From: a virus
Direction: 5' to 3' (one strand)
Length of the DNA: 31,388 nucleotides
Virus record (IMG/VR): IMGVR_UViG_3300020165_000092
Coordinates: 1 to 31,388 of that record
The notes below the pieces were generated by a model. It did not search any database, was not told where the DNA came from, and saw only the letters and a list, made by a program, of their open reading frames with translations. Shown one piece after another: positions 1 to 7,791 of this stretch. The position numbers and the translations under genes are program-made. Position 1 is the stretch's first letter. Each line of letters opens with the position of its first letter.

Positions 1-2
1 AT

Positions 3-1709
3 GGTATGTGTTACCTTAAAAACAGACGATCTGGTTTTTCTTTTATGTCATCAGCTGAAACAGTTAACCAAGCTACAATATCAAGTGATGCTAGGTTTGG
101 TATATTATCTAAAACAGGTGCTGATGCTAAGAAAATGTTTACTGACAAAGTTGTACCTATATCGATTAATTATCCTTTCTTTTTTAGTCCTATTCAAGAC
201 GGTATGGATAGGCCAAAATCCGAGCTTGCATATAGAGTTCCAGCTTCTAAGTTCACTAGAAAGAAGATTACAACAAACGAAAAGCTAGAGGATTTAGAAG
301 GATTAGATACAACTATAGACTGGAAAAATACAGGTGACAATAGCTATGACGGTGAAAAATTAAAGCTTTTAGTGCATGATGAAAGTGGTAAGTGGGAAAG
401 ACCCGATAATATATTAAATAACTGGAGAGTTACAAAAACATGTTTACGATTAGGTAGTAGAATTATAGGTAAATGTATGATGGGCTCAACATCAAACTCT
501 TTAGACAAAGGTGGGGAAAACTTTAAAAAATTATACAACGCATCAGACGTTACTAAGCGAAACAGAAATGGACAGACAGCGTCTGGGTTATATTCTCTTT
601 TTATCCCAATGGAGTGGAACTACGAAGGATTTATTGATGAGCACGGAAGCCCAGTCTTTAATACTCCAGACTATGATGTCTTTGACCCCCATGGAGAGTT
701 AATAGACATAGGAGTAATAGACAGTTGGCAAAACGAAGCTGACGGTTTAAAAGGAGATCAAGACGCGTTAAACGAATTTTACAGACAGTTTCCAAGAACT
801 ACTGAGCATGCGTTTAGAGACGAGACTAAAAACAGTATATTTAACTTAGTCAAACTATATGAACAAATAGATTACAACGAAGAAATGTCTAGAACACTAG
901 GTATTACTAAAGGTAATTTTCAATGGGTTAACGGTGTTAAGGATTCAACAGTAATATTTTATCCAGATCCTAAAGGTAGGTTTAAAATAAGCTGGACACC
1001 ACCTCAGCAACTACAAAATAAAGTTGTAATTAAAAATGGTGTTAAATGGCCTGGTAACGAGCATATGGGTGCTTTTGGCTGTGATAGTTATGATATATCA
1101 GGAACTGTAGATGGTGTAGGTTCTAAAGGTGCATTGCACGGGCTTACAAAGTTTAGCATGGAAGACGCACCAGCTAATACATTTTTCTTAGAGTATCTAG
1201 CTAGACCACAAACCGCAGAGATATTCTTTGAGGACGTTCTAATGGCATTAGTATTTTACGGGATGCCTTTACTTGCAGAAAACAATAAACCTCGCCTATT
1301 GTACTATTTACGAAGACGTGGTTATAGAGGCTTTAGCATGAACAGGCCTGATAAAATATGGAACAAATTATCTGTAGCAGAAAAAGAAGTTGGTGGTATA
1401 CCAAACTCAAGTGAAGATATAAAGCAGGCTCACGCAGCTGCAATTGAAATGTATATACAAGACCACGTAGGGATAAATCGCGAGGGTCAATTTGGTAACT
1501 GTTATTTTAATGAATTACTAAACGACTGGGCTAAATTTGATATAAACAAAAGAACAAAGCACGATGCATCTATTAGTTCTGGCTTAGCTATAATGGCTAA
1601 CAATAGACATTTGTATAGACCAAATGCTCCTATACAAAAACCAAAGTTAAACTTAAGTATTGCTAAATACACAAACAAAGGCAGTACATCTAAATTAATT
1701 AAAAAATAA
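3..1709 (+). CDS. Terminase large subunit (TerL), 5' end cut off by window edge
   Basis: This is the packaging motor: an ATPase that drives DNA into the prohead joined to an RNase H-fold nuclease that cuts the concatemer. The reading frame is open from base 3, so the gene begins before the window; the first Met in frame (base 6) is probably internal. Counting from that Met, a deviant P-loop (NRRSGFSFM, 6-14) is followed by a Walker B (LLVHDES, D125/E126) and a motif III (MMGSTSN, about 158-164). The nuclease part has D360 in GCDSYD, E409 in IFFEDVL and D520 in KHDASISSG, so all three acidic metal ligands appear intact. It ends 2 bases before the portal gene, the usual TerL-portal pairing. The ATPase and nuclease motifs are seen directly; the role is established for the family. 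The portion lying upstream of the P-loop is missing. Confidence 0.9.
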   Translation, partial: GMCYLKNRRSGFSFMSSAETVNQATISSDARFGILSKTGADAKKMFTDKVVPISINYPFFFSPIQDGMDRPKSELAYRVPASKFTRKKITTNEKLEDLEGLDTTIDWKNTGDNSYDGEKLKLLVHDESGKWERPDNILNNWRVTKTCLRLGSRIIGKCMMGSTSNSLDKGGENFKKLYNASDVTKRNRNGQTASGLYSLFIPMEWNYEGFIDEHGSPVFNTPDYDVFDPHGELIDIGVIDSWQNEADGLKGDQDALNEFYRQFPRTTEHAFRDETKNSIFNLVKLYEQIDYNEEMSRTLGITKGNFQWVNGVKDSTVIFYPDPKGRFKISWTPPQQLQNKVVIKNGVKWPGNEHMGAFGCDSYDISGTVDGVGSKGALHGLTKFSMEDAPANTFFLEYLARPQTAEIFFEDVLMALVFYGMPLLAENNKPRLLYYLRRRGYRGFSMNRPDKIWNKLSVAEKEVGGIPNSSEDIKQAHAAAIEMYIQDHVGINREGQFGNCYFNELLNDWAKFDINKRTKHDASISSGLAIMANNRHLYRPNAPIQKPKLNLSIAKYTNKGSTSKLIKK

Positions 1710-1711
1710 AT

Positions 1712-4132
1712 ATGGCAGAGTCTGTTATAAAAAATTATTTTCCTAGTCAAGTTGTAAGCGATGCTGAAAAGTTGAGTTACGACTATGGCTTAAAAGTTGC
1801 AAAAGCAATAGAAACAGAGTGGTTTTACAACAGTAGTAGTCACACTAGATATTCAGCTAATCAAAACAATTTTCATAATTTAAGATTATACGCAAGAGGA
1901 GAACAATCTGTACAAAAATATAAAGATGAGTTATCTATAAATGGTGACTTGTCTTATCTTAATTTAGACTGGACGCCTGTACCTATTATACCTAAGTTTG
2001 TAGATATAGTTGTTAATGGATTAGCCGAGCGTATGTATGATATAAAAGCATACTCTCAAGACCCTTACGGCGTTAGTCAAAGAACAGAGTATATGGAAGC
2101 TTTGTTAGAAGATATAAACATGAAATCTTATAATGATTTTGTTAAAGAAGAAATAGGTATTGACATTTCTAACTCAGATCAAGAAACTTTACCAGTTAAC
2201 GAAGAAGAACTTGCTTTACACATGCAGCTTACATATAAACAGTCTATTGAAATAGCTGAAGAGCAGGCTTTAAACGTTTTGTTTGATGGTAACAACTATG
2301 AGTTAATTAAAAAACAATTTTACTACGACTTAACTGTTTTAGGTATAGGCGCTGTAAAAACAAACTTTAACACTTCAGAAGGTGTTACTATTAATTATGT
2401 TGACCCAGCTGATTTAGTTTATTCGTATACAGAGTCCCCGTATTTTGATGACATATATTATGTAGGTGAGGTTAAAAATATACCAGTAAATGAATTAGCA
2501 AAACAATTTCCACACCTAACACCTGAAGACTTAGAAGATATTGTAAATAACAAAAGCTATCACCAAACAAACCGTGCTAACTCTTCAAATTATCTTAACG
2601 AGGTTGACAATAATAAAGTTCAAGTTTTATATTTTAATTATAAAACATATATGAATGAAGTTTACAAAGTAAAAGAAACAGGTAGTGGTGCTGAAAAAGC
2701 AATAGAAAAAGATGATACATTTAACCCACCAACAGAATCAACTGATTATTCTAGACTACAAAGAAGTATAGAAACTTTATACGAAGGTGCTTTAATACTT
2801 GGTACAAATAAGTTGCTTAAGTGGGAAATGTCTAAAAACATGATGAGACCTAAAAGTGATTTTACTAAGGTTAAAATGAATTACGCTATTGTTGCTCCGC
2901 GTATGTATAAAGGTAAAATTGAAAGTTTAGTAAGACGTGTTACTGGTTTTGCTGATATGATACAGCTTACACATTTAAAGTTACAACAAGTGTTGTCACG
3001 TATGGTGCCAGACGGTGTTTATTTAGATGCTGATGGTTTAGCTGAAATAGATTTAGGCAATGGTACAAATTACAGTCCACAAGAAGCTTTAAACATGTTT
3101 TTCCAAACAGGTTCTGTTATAGGTAGATCATTTACTTCTGAAGGTGAAATGAATCCTGGTAAAGTGCCTATTCAAGAAATACAATCAGGTTCTGGTGGTC
3201 AGAAGCTACAGTCACTTATAGGTAACTATAACTATTACTTACAAATGATAAGAGATACTACCGGACTTAATGAAGCTAGAGATGGTAGTACACCAGATAA
3301 AAACGCTTTGGTTGGTGTGCAAAAGTTAGCCGCAGCAAACAGTAACACAGCAACAAGACACATACTACAGTCTGGCTTGTTTTTAACTTCTCAGGTAGCG
3401 GAGTGTTTATCACTTAGAGTGTCTGATATTATAGAATACTCACCAACCGCCGACGCTTTTATTCAGCAAATTGGAGCTCATAATGTTGCTACGCTTAATG
3501 AAATGCAAAATTTACACTTATATGATTTTGGTATATTTATAGAGCTTGCTCCAGATGAAGAAGAAAAAGCATTATTAGAAAATAATATACAAGTTGCTTT
3601 AGCACAACAAACTATTGACCTTGAAGATGCTATTGATATTAGAGAAATAAAAAGCTTAAAACTAGCAAATCAACTGCTTAAACTAAGAAGATCGAAAAAA
3701 ATTGAAAGAGATCAAGAGCTAAGCGAAAGAAATATACAAGCACAAGCAGAGGCAAATGCACAAGCACAACAAGTTGCAGCGCAAGCAGAGGTGCAAAAAA
3801 ACATGGCACTTACAGAGCAAAAAACTTCTTTAGCTCAAATAGAAATGCAACTAGAGCTTCAAAAAATGCAAGCTGAAGGCGCACTTAAAAAAGAGTTAAT
3901 GGAGCAAGAGTTTCAATACAACATGCAGCTTAGACAGATGGATAATGAAACTGTAAATAAAAAAGAAAAAGAAAAAGAAGATCGTAAAGACGAAAGAACA
4001 AGAATTCAAGCAACTCAACAAAGTGAGCTGATTGATCAAAGAAATAGTGCAAAAGCACCTAAAAACTTTGAGTCCGCAAGTAATGATAATATAGGAGGCG
4101 GATTTGATTTAGGTGCATTTGATCCTAGATAA
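1712..4132 (+). CDS. Portal protein
   Basis: This is the dodecameric portal at the capsid vertex, the channel for DNA entry and exit. At 806 residues it is longer than T7 gp8 (about 536). It lies directly after terminase and before the scaffold and capsid genes. The middle has the wing/stem organisation typical of portals, with a conserved-looking patch around residues 516-552 (TTGLNEARDGSTPDKNALVG, then an Ala/Asn-rich helix) that I associate with marine podovirus portals. From about 660 to 770 the chain is almost pure helix rich in Gln, Ala, Glu and Lys, a likely C-terminal coiled-coil barrel pointing into the capsid. The last 30 residues are Gly/Asn-rich and probably flexible. Start: ATG after a TAAAT leader, 2 bases after the terminase stop. 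The call rests on gene order plus the pattern; no search was run. Confidence 0.85.
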   Translation: MAESVIKNYFPSQVVSDAEKLSYDYGLKVAKAIETEWFYNSSSHTRYSANQNNFHNLRLYARGEQSVQKYKDELSINGDLSYLNLDWTPVPIIPKFVDIVVNGLAERMYDIKAYSQDPYGVSQRTEYMEALLEDINMKSYNDFVKEEIGIDISNSDQETLPVNEEELALHMQLTYKQSIEIAEEQALNVLFDGNNYELIKKQFYYDLTVLGIGAVKTNFNTSEGVTINYVDPADLVYSYTESPYFDDIYYVGEVKNIPVNELAKQFPHLTPEDLEDIVNNKSYHQTNRANSSNYLNEVDNNKVQVLYFNYKTYMNEVYKVKETGSGAEKAIEKDDTFNPPTESTDYSRLQRSIETLYEGALILGTNKLLKWEMSKNMMRPKSDFTKVKMNYAIVAPRMYKGKIESLVRRVTGFADMIQLTHLKLQQVLSRMVPDGVYLDADGLAEIDLGNGTNYSPQEALNMFFQTGSVIGRSFTSEGEMNPGKVPIQEIQSGSGGQKLQSLIGNYNYYLQMIRDTTGLNEARDGSTPDKNALVGVQKLAAANSNTATRHILQSGLFLTSQVAECLSLRVSDIIEYSPTADAFIQQIGAHNVATLNEMQNLHLYDFGIFIELAPDEEEKALLENNIQVALAQQTIDLEDAIDIREIKSLKLANQLLKLRRSKKIERDQELSERNIQAQAEANAQAQQVAAQAEVQKNMALTEQKTSLAQIEMQLELQKMQAEGALKKELMEQEFQYNMQLRQMDNETVNKKEKEKEDRKDERTRIQATQQSELIDQRNSAKAPKNFESASNDNIGGGFDLGAFDPR

Positions 4133-4160
4133 CAATTATTAACTATTATTATATTATATT
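4133..4160 (+). promoter_or_regulatory. A/T-only leader of the scaffold gene, no Shine-Dalgarno
   Basis: The gap between portal and scaffold is nearly all A and T and ends in TATATTATATT directly before the ATG. There is no AGGAGG-like element. The last 11 leader bases and the first 11 coding bases (ATGGCAAAAAA) are identical to those of the gene at 6918. An unstructured leader replacing an SD is typical of Bacteroidota translation; a promoter function is possible but not visible. Confidence 0.4.
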
Positions 4161-5321
4161 ATGGCAAAAAAGAAAAAGGTAACTGAAGAAGTTACAAAAG
4201 TAGACTTATCTAAAAAAGCTACACCTGAAGATAACGTTACAAAAGTAAACCTAGATAAACCAATAGAAAATGAAACCAAAGATGAAACTAAAGAAGATAA
4301 CCCTGTCGACGAGGGAGTGGCTAGAGTCGATGAAAATGCCGATGCCGCAGAAAAACAAGAAGAAGTACAACAGGAAGCTGAAACACAAGAAACTCCAGTA
4401 CTAGAAGAAATTACTGAAGAAGAAGTTAAAGAGCAAGCAGAAGAATTAACTGAACAAGTTGAAGAAGCTGTAGCTGAAGCTCAAGAGACTGGCAAAGCAA
4501 TACCTGAAAATATACAAAAGCTAATGGATTTTATGGAAGATACTGGCGGTACATTAGAAGATTATGTAACGCTTAACCAAGACTTTTCCAGTTATGATGA
4601 CATGACAGTCCTTAGAGAGTATTATAAAAAAACAAAATCTCATTTAACGCCTGAAGAAGTAGAGTTTTTAATTGACGACAGGTTTTCGTATGACGAAGAA
4701 GTTGATGAAGAAAGAGATGTTAAAAAGAAAAAAATAGCGTTAAAAGAGCAAGTTGCCGACGCTAAAGCCCATCTGGACAGGCAAAAGTCCAAATACTATG
4801 AAGAAATTAAAGCTGGGTCAAAGTTGACTCAAGAACAACAAAAAGCTGTAAATTTTTTTAATAGATATAACAAAGAATCAAAAGAAAACGAAGCGGTTCT
4901 TGAAAAACAAACAAATACTTTTAAAATGAAAACTAACAATGTTTTTAATAAAGACTTCAAAGGTTTTGATTATAACGTTGGTGATAAAAAGTATAGGTTT
5001 AATGTTAAAGATGCTAACAAAGTAAAAGAAAACCAAAGTGATGTTAATAATTTTGTCAAGAAGTTCTTGAATGAAAATAACGAAATGTCAGATGCAAAAG
5101 GTTATCATAAATCTTTGTTCACTGCTAACAACCCTGATGCTATTGCAAAACATTTTTACGAGCAAGGCAAGGCAGACGCTTTAAAAACAAGTGTTGCTAA
5201 AGCCAAAAACGTAGACATGAACCCTAGACAACAACATGGCGTTGTTGAAGCTGGTGGTATGAAAGTAAAAGTGTTAGGTAGTAATTCTAATGATTTTAAG
5301 TTTAAAATTAAAAACAAATAA
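4161..5321 (+). CDS. Capsid scaffolding protein (probable)
   Basis: Probable internal scaffold that guides capsid assembly and then leaves the prohead. It sits between portal and major capsid protein, the position of T7 gp9. Residues 1-115 are very rich in Glu/Lys and contain an imperfect tandem repeat (VTKVDLSKK, then VTKVNLDKP), so the N-terminus is probably disordered. From about 120 the pattern FMEDTGGTLEDYVTL, then YYKKTKSHLTPEEVEFL, then a charged helix (about 170-215, YDEEVDEERDVKKKK) matches what I recall of scaffold-type proteins in marine podoviruses. The C-terminus (about 280-386) is basic and ends in FKFKIKNK, suitable for capsid contact. No protease motif is visible. The assignment is by position, charge pattern and family resemblance, not by a search. 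Confidence 0.72.
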   Translation: MAKKKKVTEEVTKVDLSKKATPEDNVTKVNLDKPIENETKDETKEDNPVDEGVARVDENADAAEKQEEVQQEAETQETPVLEEITEEEVKEQAEELTEQVEEAVAEAQETGKAIPENIQKLMDFMEDTGGTLEDYVTLNQDFSSYDDMTVLREYYKKTKSHLTPEEVEFLIDDRFSYDEEVDEERDVKKKKIALKEQVADAKAHLDRQKSKYYEEIKAGSKLTQEQQKAVNFFNRYNKESKENEAVLEKQTNTFKMKTNNVFNKDFKGFDYNVGDKKYRFNVKDANKVKENQSDVNNFVKKFLNENNEMSDAKGYHKSLFTANNPDAIAKHFYEQGKADALKTSVAKAKNVDMNPRQQHGVVEAGGMKVKVLGSNSNDFKFKIKNK

Positions 5322-5345
5322 AAACTAATTTAAAAAAACAAAAAT
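5322..5345 (+). promoter_or_regulatory. A-rich leader of the capsid gene, no Shine-Dalgarno
   Basis: The 24-base gap reads AAACTAATTTAAAAAAACAA followed by AAAT, then the ATG. The A-rich, unstructured leader is what a highly translated Bacteroidota gene is expected to carry. The nearest SD-like sequence (AAGGAGGAG, 5356-5364) lies inside the coding region and cannot serve this start. Confidence 0.45.
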
Positions 5346-6845
5346 ATGGCAATTCAAGGAGGAGATAATTTAAACAAAGTGCCAGCTCCACAAAAGCAAG
5401 CACTTAATACAAATTATTTAGATTTCAACACAGATATGGGTTGGGCTCAACAATACCTGCCGGACTTGATGGAAAAAGAAGCTGAGGTTTTCGGACCTAG
5501 AACAATTTCTGGTTTCCTAGCACAAGTTGGTGCAGAAGAAGCGATGTCTGCTGACCAAGTTATTTGGTCTGAGCAAGGTCGTTTACACCTTTCATATACA
5601 GCATCGATGATTGATCACGATCAAGGTATTGGAGGTACTTTAGGATGTGAAATAGAAATTTTAAAAGATATTGACGGTAATGATCCAGGTAGTAATCATG
5701 GTATACGTGTAAACGATACTGTTATTGTAGCTGGTGGAACTGGTCAAACTTTTAAAGGTATCGTAACTGAGGTTAGTACAACAAACATTGAAGTTGTATC
5801 TTACACGGCTGATGATTCAGTTATTGCTAATGGTACTGATAACTGTAGAGTATTTGTTTACGGTTCTGAATTTGAAAAAGGTAGATCTTACTTAACTGCT
5901 GCTGGTTATACTGATGCTGGTGCTTATGGTACAGCTACTGATTCAAGAGGTGCTAACGAACCTAAGTTTAAAACTTACTCTAACAAACCAATTATCTTAA
6001 AAGATTACTACGAAGTTTCAGGATCTGATACTTCTAAGATTGGTTGGGTAGAAGTTACAACTGAAGGTGGTCAAGGAGGTTACTTATGGTACTTAAAAGC
6101 TGAATCTGAAACAAGATTAAGATTTACTGATTACTTAGAAATGTCAATGTTAGAAGGTGTTAGAGCTGAAGGTACTAACGACGCTGACTTATTTATAGGT
6201 GGTACTAATGGTGATGCTGCTGGTACTCAAGGTTTATTTGATGCTGTTGAAGATAGAGGTAATGTTACTACTGGTGTTACTGGTGTTAATGCTTCTACTG
6301 ATTTAGCTGAATTTGATGCTATCTTAGCTGAATTTGATAACCAAGGTGCTATTGAAGAAAACATGATGTTTGTAAACAGATCTACTAGCTTAGCTATGGA
6401 CGATATGTTAGCTTCAATGAATTCTTACGGTGCTGGTGGTACATCTTACGGTGTATTTAACAACTCTGAAGACATGGCGTTAAACTTAGGTTTTTCTGGT
6501 TTTAGAAGAGGTTCTTACGACTTTTACAAGTCTGACTTTAGATACTTAAACGATAAAGCTACTAGAGGTGGTATTAATGCTGTTGCAGGAGCTTCTGCGA
6601 TTAGAGGTATTATTATTCCAGCTGGTACTTCTTCAGTTTATGACCAAAGTTTAGGTAAAAACCTTACTAGACCTTTCTTACATGTAAGATATAGAGCTTC
6701 ACAAACTGATGACAGAAAGTTAAAAACTTGGGTTACTGGTTCTGTTGGCGCTGCTACATCTGCTTTAGATGCAATGCAACTACACATGCTATCAGAAAGA
6801 TGTTTAATTACACAAGGTGCTAACAATTTCATGTTAATGAAATAA
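5346..6845 (+). CDS. Major capsid protein (HK97-fold, inferred)
   Basis: This is the main shell protein, 499 residues. Evidence: its place after portal and scaffold, a length normal for the family, and strong codon bias (Gly GGT, Ala GCT, Leu TTA; few Ile ATA codons; many TAC and AAC) compared with neighbours, as expected for the most abundant virion protein. The N-terminal part (NYLDFNTDMGWAQQYLPDL, 23-41) leads into a helix. Residues about 85-178 form a Gly/Val/Thr-rich beta segment (RVNDTVIVAG, FKGIVTEVSTTNIEVVSYT, CRVFVYG) that looks like an insertion in the E-loop/peripheral region. The C-terminus (about 455-499, DDRKLKTWV through GANNFMLM) resembles the end of capsid proteins of Bacteroidota phages, including crAss-like ones, from memory. 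A strong terminator follows 13 bases after the stop. Confidence 0.85.
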   Translation: MAIQGGDNLNKVPAPQKQALNTNYLDFNTDMGWAQQYLPDLMEKEAEVFGPRTISGFLAQVGAEEAMSADQVIWSEQGRLHLSYTASMIDHDQGIGGTLGCEIEILKDIDGNDPGSNHGIRVNDTVIVAGGTGQTFKGIVTEVSTTNIEVVSYTADDSVIANGTDNCRVFVYGSEFEKGRSYLTAAGYTDAGAYGTATDSRGANEPKFKTYSNKPIILKDYYEVSGSDTSKIGWVEVTTEGGQGGYLWYLKAESETRLRFTDYLEMSMLEGVRAEGTNDADLFIGGTNGDAAGTQGLFDAVEDRGNVTTGVTGVNASTDLAEFDAILAEFDNQGAIEENMMFVNRSTSLAMDDMLASMNSYGAGGTSYGVFNNSEDMALNLGFSGFRRGSYDFYKSDFRYLNDKATRGGINAVAGASAIRGIIIPAGTSSVYDQSLGKNLTRPFLHVRYRASQTDDRKLKTWVTGSVGAATSALDAMQLHMLSERCLITQGANNFMLMK

Positions 6846-6858
6846 GCACTGTTTATTT

Positions 6859-6887
6859 AAGGGATCGAGGCTTCGGCCTCGACCCTT
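6859..6887 (+). terminator. Intrinsic terminator after the capsid gene, UUCG loop
   Basis: The left arm AAGGGATCGAGGC and right arm GCCTCGACCCTT pair around a TTCG loop closed by C-G, with one bulged A (6864). TTATTTTATT follows at once. The GC-rich stem stands out in very AT-rich DNA. It lies 13 bases after the capsid stop codon, the same relative position as the T7 terminator Tphi between genes 10 and 11. It should end most transcripts after the capsid gene and let a fraction continue into the tail genes. Confidence 0.85.
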
Positions 6888-6917
6888 TATTTTATTAATT
6901 TTATTATATATTATATT
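6888..6917 (+). promoter_or_regulatory. A/T-only leader of the gene at 6918, no Shine-Dalgarno
   Basis: The 30 bases between the terminator stem and the next ATG contain only A and T and overlap the terminator's T-rich tail. The end (TATATTATATT, ATG) repeats the leader at 4150-4160. I see no Bacteroidota-type TTTG/TAnnTTTG promoter, so expression of the tail genes probably depends on terminator read-through, unless a phage-specific promoter is hidden here. Confidence 0.35.
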
Positions 6918-7736
6918 ATGGCAAAAAAACAAAAAACACAAGAGGTAGAGGTACCTGTTGTTGAAACACCAATTGTTAAAACAACAAAACCTAAAAAAGT
7001 TGAACCTGCAAAACCAAAGTGGGAAATAAAAGATAGAATTTATTATTTAAAAGGTAGTAAAAAACCTTTGTCTTATATGTTAAGAAGTTCTAATATTTAT
7101 TATTTTGACGAAGAAAAAGGTTATGAAAGAGAATTAAAATATTGTCAAAATCAAAAAACACCATTTGTTGATGAAATGAAAGGTGATCAAAGATTAGAGC
7201 ATGTTATTTTTAGAAATGGAACTTTGTTTGTTGAAAGATCAAAAACAACTTTACAAAAGTTTTTATCATTATACCACCCTCATAGAGATAATATTTTTTA
7301 CGAATTTAAAGCAGAACAATCTGCAGTTCAAGAAGTAGAAACTTTAGAATTACAAGCAGATGCAATACTAGCAGCTAGAGACATGAGTATTGAAATGGCA
7401 GAAGCTGTTATGAGAGTAGAGCTAGGTTCTAAAGTATCTAAGATGAGTTCTAGTGAGCTTAAAAGAGATTTACTTATATTTGCTCAACAAAACCCTTCTT
7501 TGTTGTTAGAGTTAGTTAATGACGACAATGTTCAGCTAAGAAATTTTGGTATTAAAGCTGTTGAGTTTAAAATTATTAAATTATCTAAAGATCAAAGAAA
7601 CTTTTTATGGGGATCAAATGATAGAGTTATAATGACAGTTCCATTTGACGAGCACCCATACACTGCTTTAGCGCACTGGTTTAAAACAGACGAAGGTATG
7701 GAAATATACCAACAAATTGAAAAACGATTAAAATAA
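6918..7736 (+). CDS. Hypothetical virion-module protein, 272 aa
   Basis: I cannot name a function. Residues 1-35 are a Lys/Val/Pro/Thr-rich, probably disordered tail. Residues about 36-115 look like a small mixed alpha/beta domain rich in Tyr and Arg (RIYYLKG, SKKPLSYMLRSS, YYFDEEKGYERELKYC, VIFRNGTLFVERSKTTLQKF, LYHPH). Residues 130-215 are mostly helical (ADAILAARDMSIEMAEAVM). The C-terminus is mixed alpha/beta with WGSNDRVIMTVPFDEHPYTA. There are no signal peptide, membrane segments or enzyme motif. It lies between the capsid terminator and the connector genes, so a capsid-associated or head-completion role is likely. I have the impression that similar proteins occur in marine phage structural modules, but cannot confirm this without a search. 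The first eight codons resemble those of the scaffold gene. Confidence 0.75.
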   Translation: MAKKQKTQEVEVPVVETPIVKTTKPKKVEPAKPKWEIKDRIYYLKGSKKPLSYMLRSSNIYYFDEEKGYERELKYCQNQKTPFVDEMKGDQRLEHVIFRNGTLFVERSKTTLQKFLSLYHPHRDNIFYEFKAEQSAVQEVETLELQADAILAARDMSIEMAEAVMRVELGSKVSKMSSSELKRDLLIFAQQNPSLLLELVNDDNVQLRNFGIKAVEFKIIKLSKDQRNFLWGSNDRVIMTVPFDEHPYTALAHWFKTDEGMEIYQQIEKRLK

Positions 7737-7742
7737 TCAAAC

Positions 7743-7781
7743 TGTAGGAGCGGTCGCTCTTCGGGGCGATCGCAAACTACA
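7743..7781 (+). promoter_or_regulatory. Strong UUCG-capped hairpin without U-tract
   Basis: A ten-pair stem (arms 7750-7759, GCGGTCGCTC, and 7764-7773, GGGCGATCGC, with two G-T pairs) closes a TTCG loop. An outer five-pair stem (TGTAG 7743-7747 with CTACA 7777-7781) is separated by a small internal loop. The sequence after it is AATAAAAAAAT, leading into the next ATG, so there is no U-tract and it is not a standard intrinsic terminator on the + strand. It could be an RNA processing or stability element, an attenuator, or a structure isolating the leader of the gene at 7792. The structure is seen; the function is unknown. Confidence 0.6.
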
Positions 7782-7791
7782 ATAAAAAAAT

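Noticed and set aside
5356-5364. Perfect Shine-Dalgarno-like AAGGAGGAG
   Set aside because: It lies 10 bases inside the capsid coding region and no suitable start follows it, so it is just the Gln-Gly-Gly-Asp codons.
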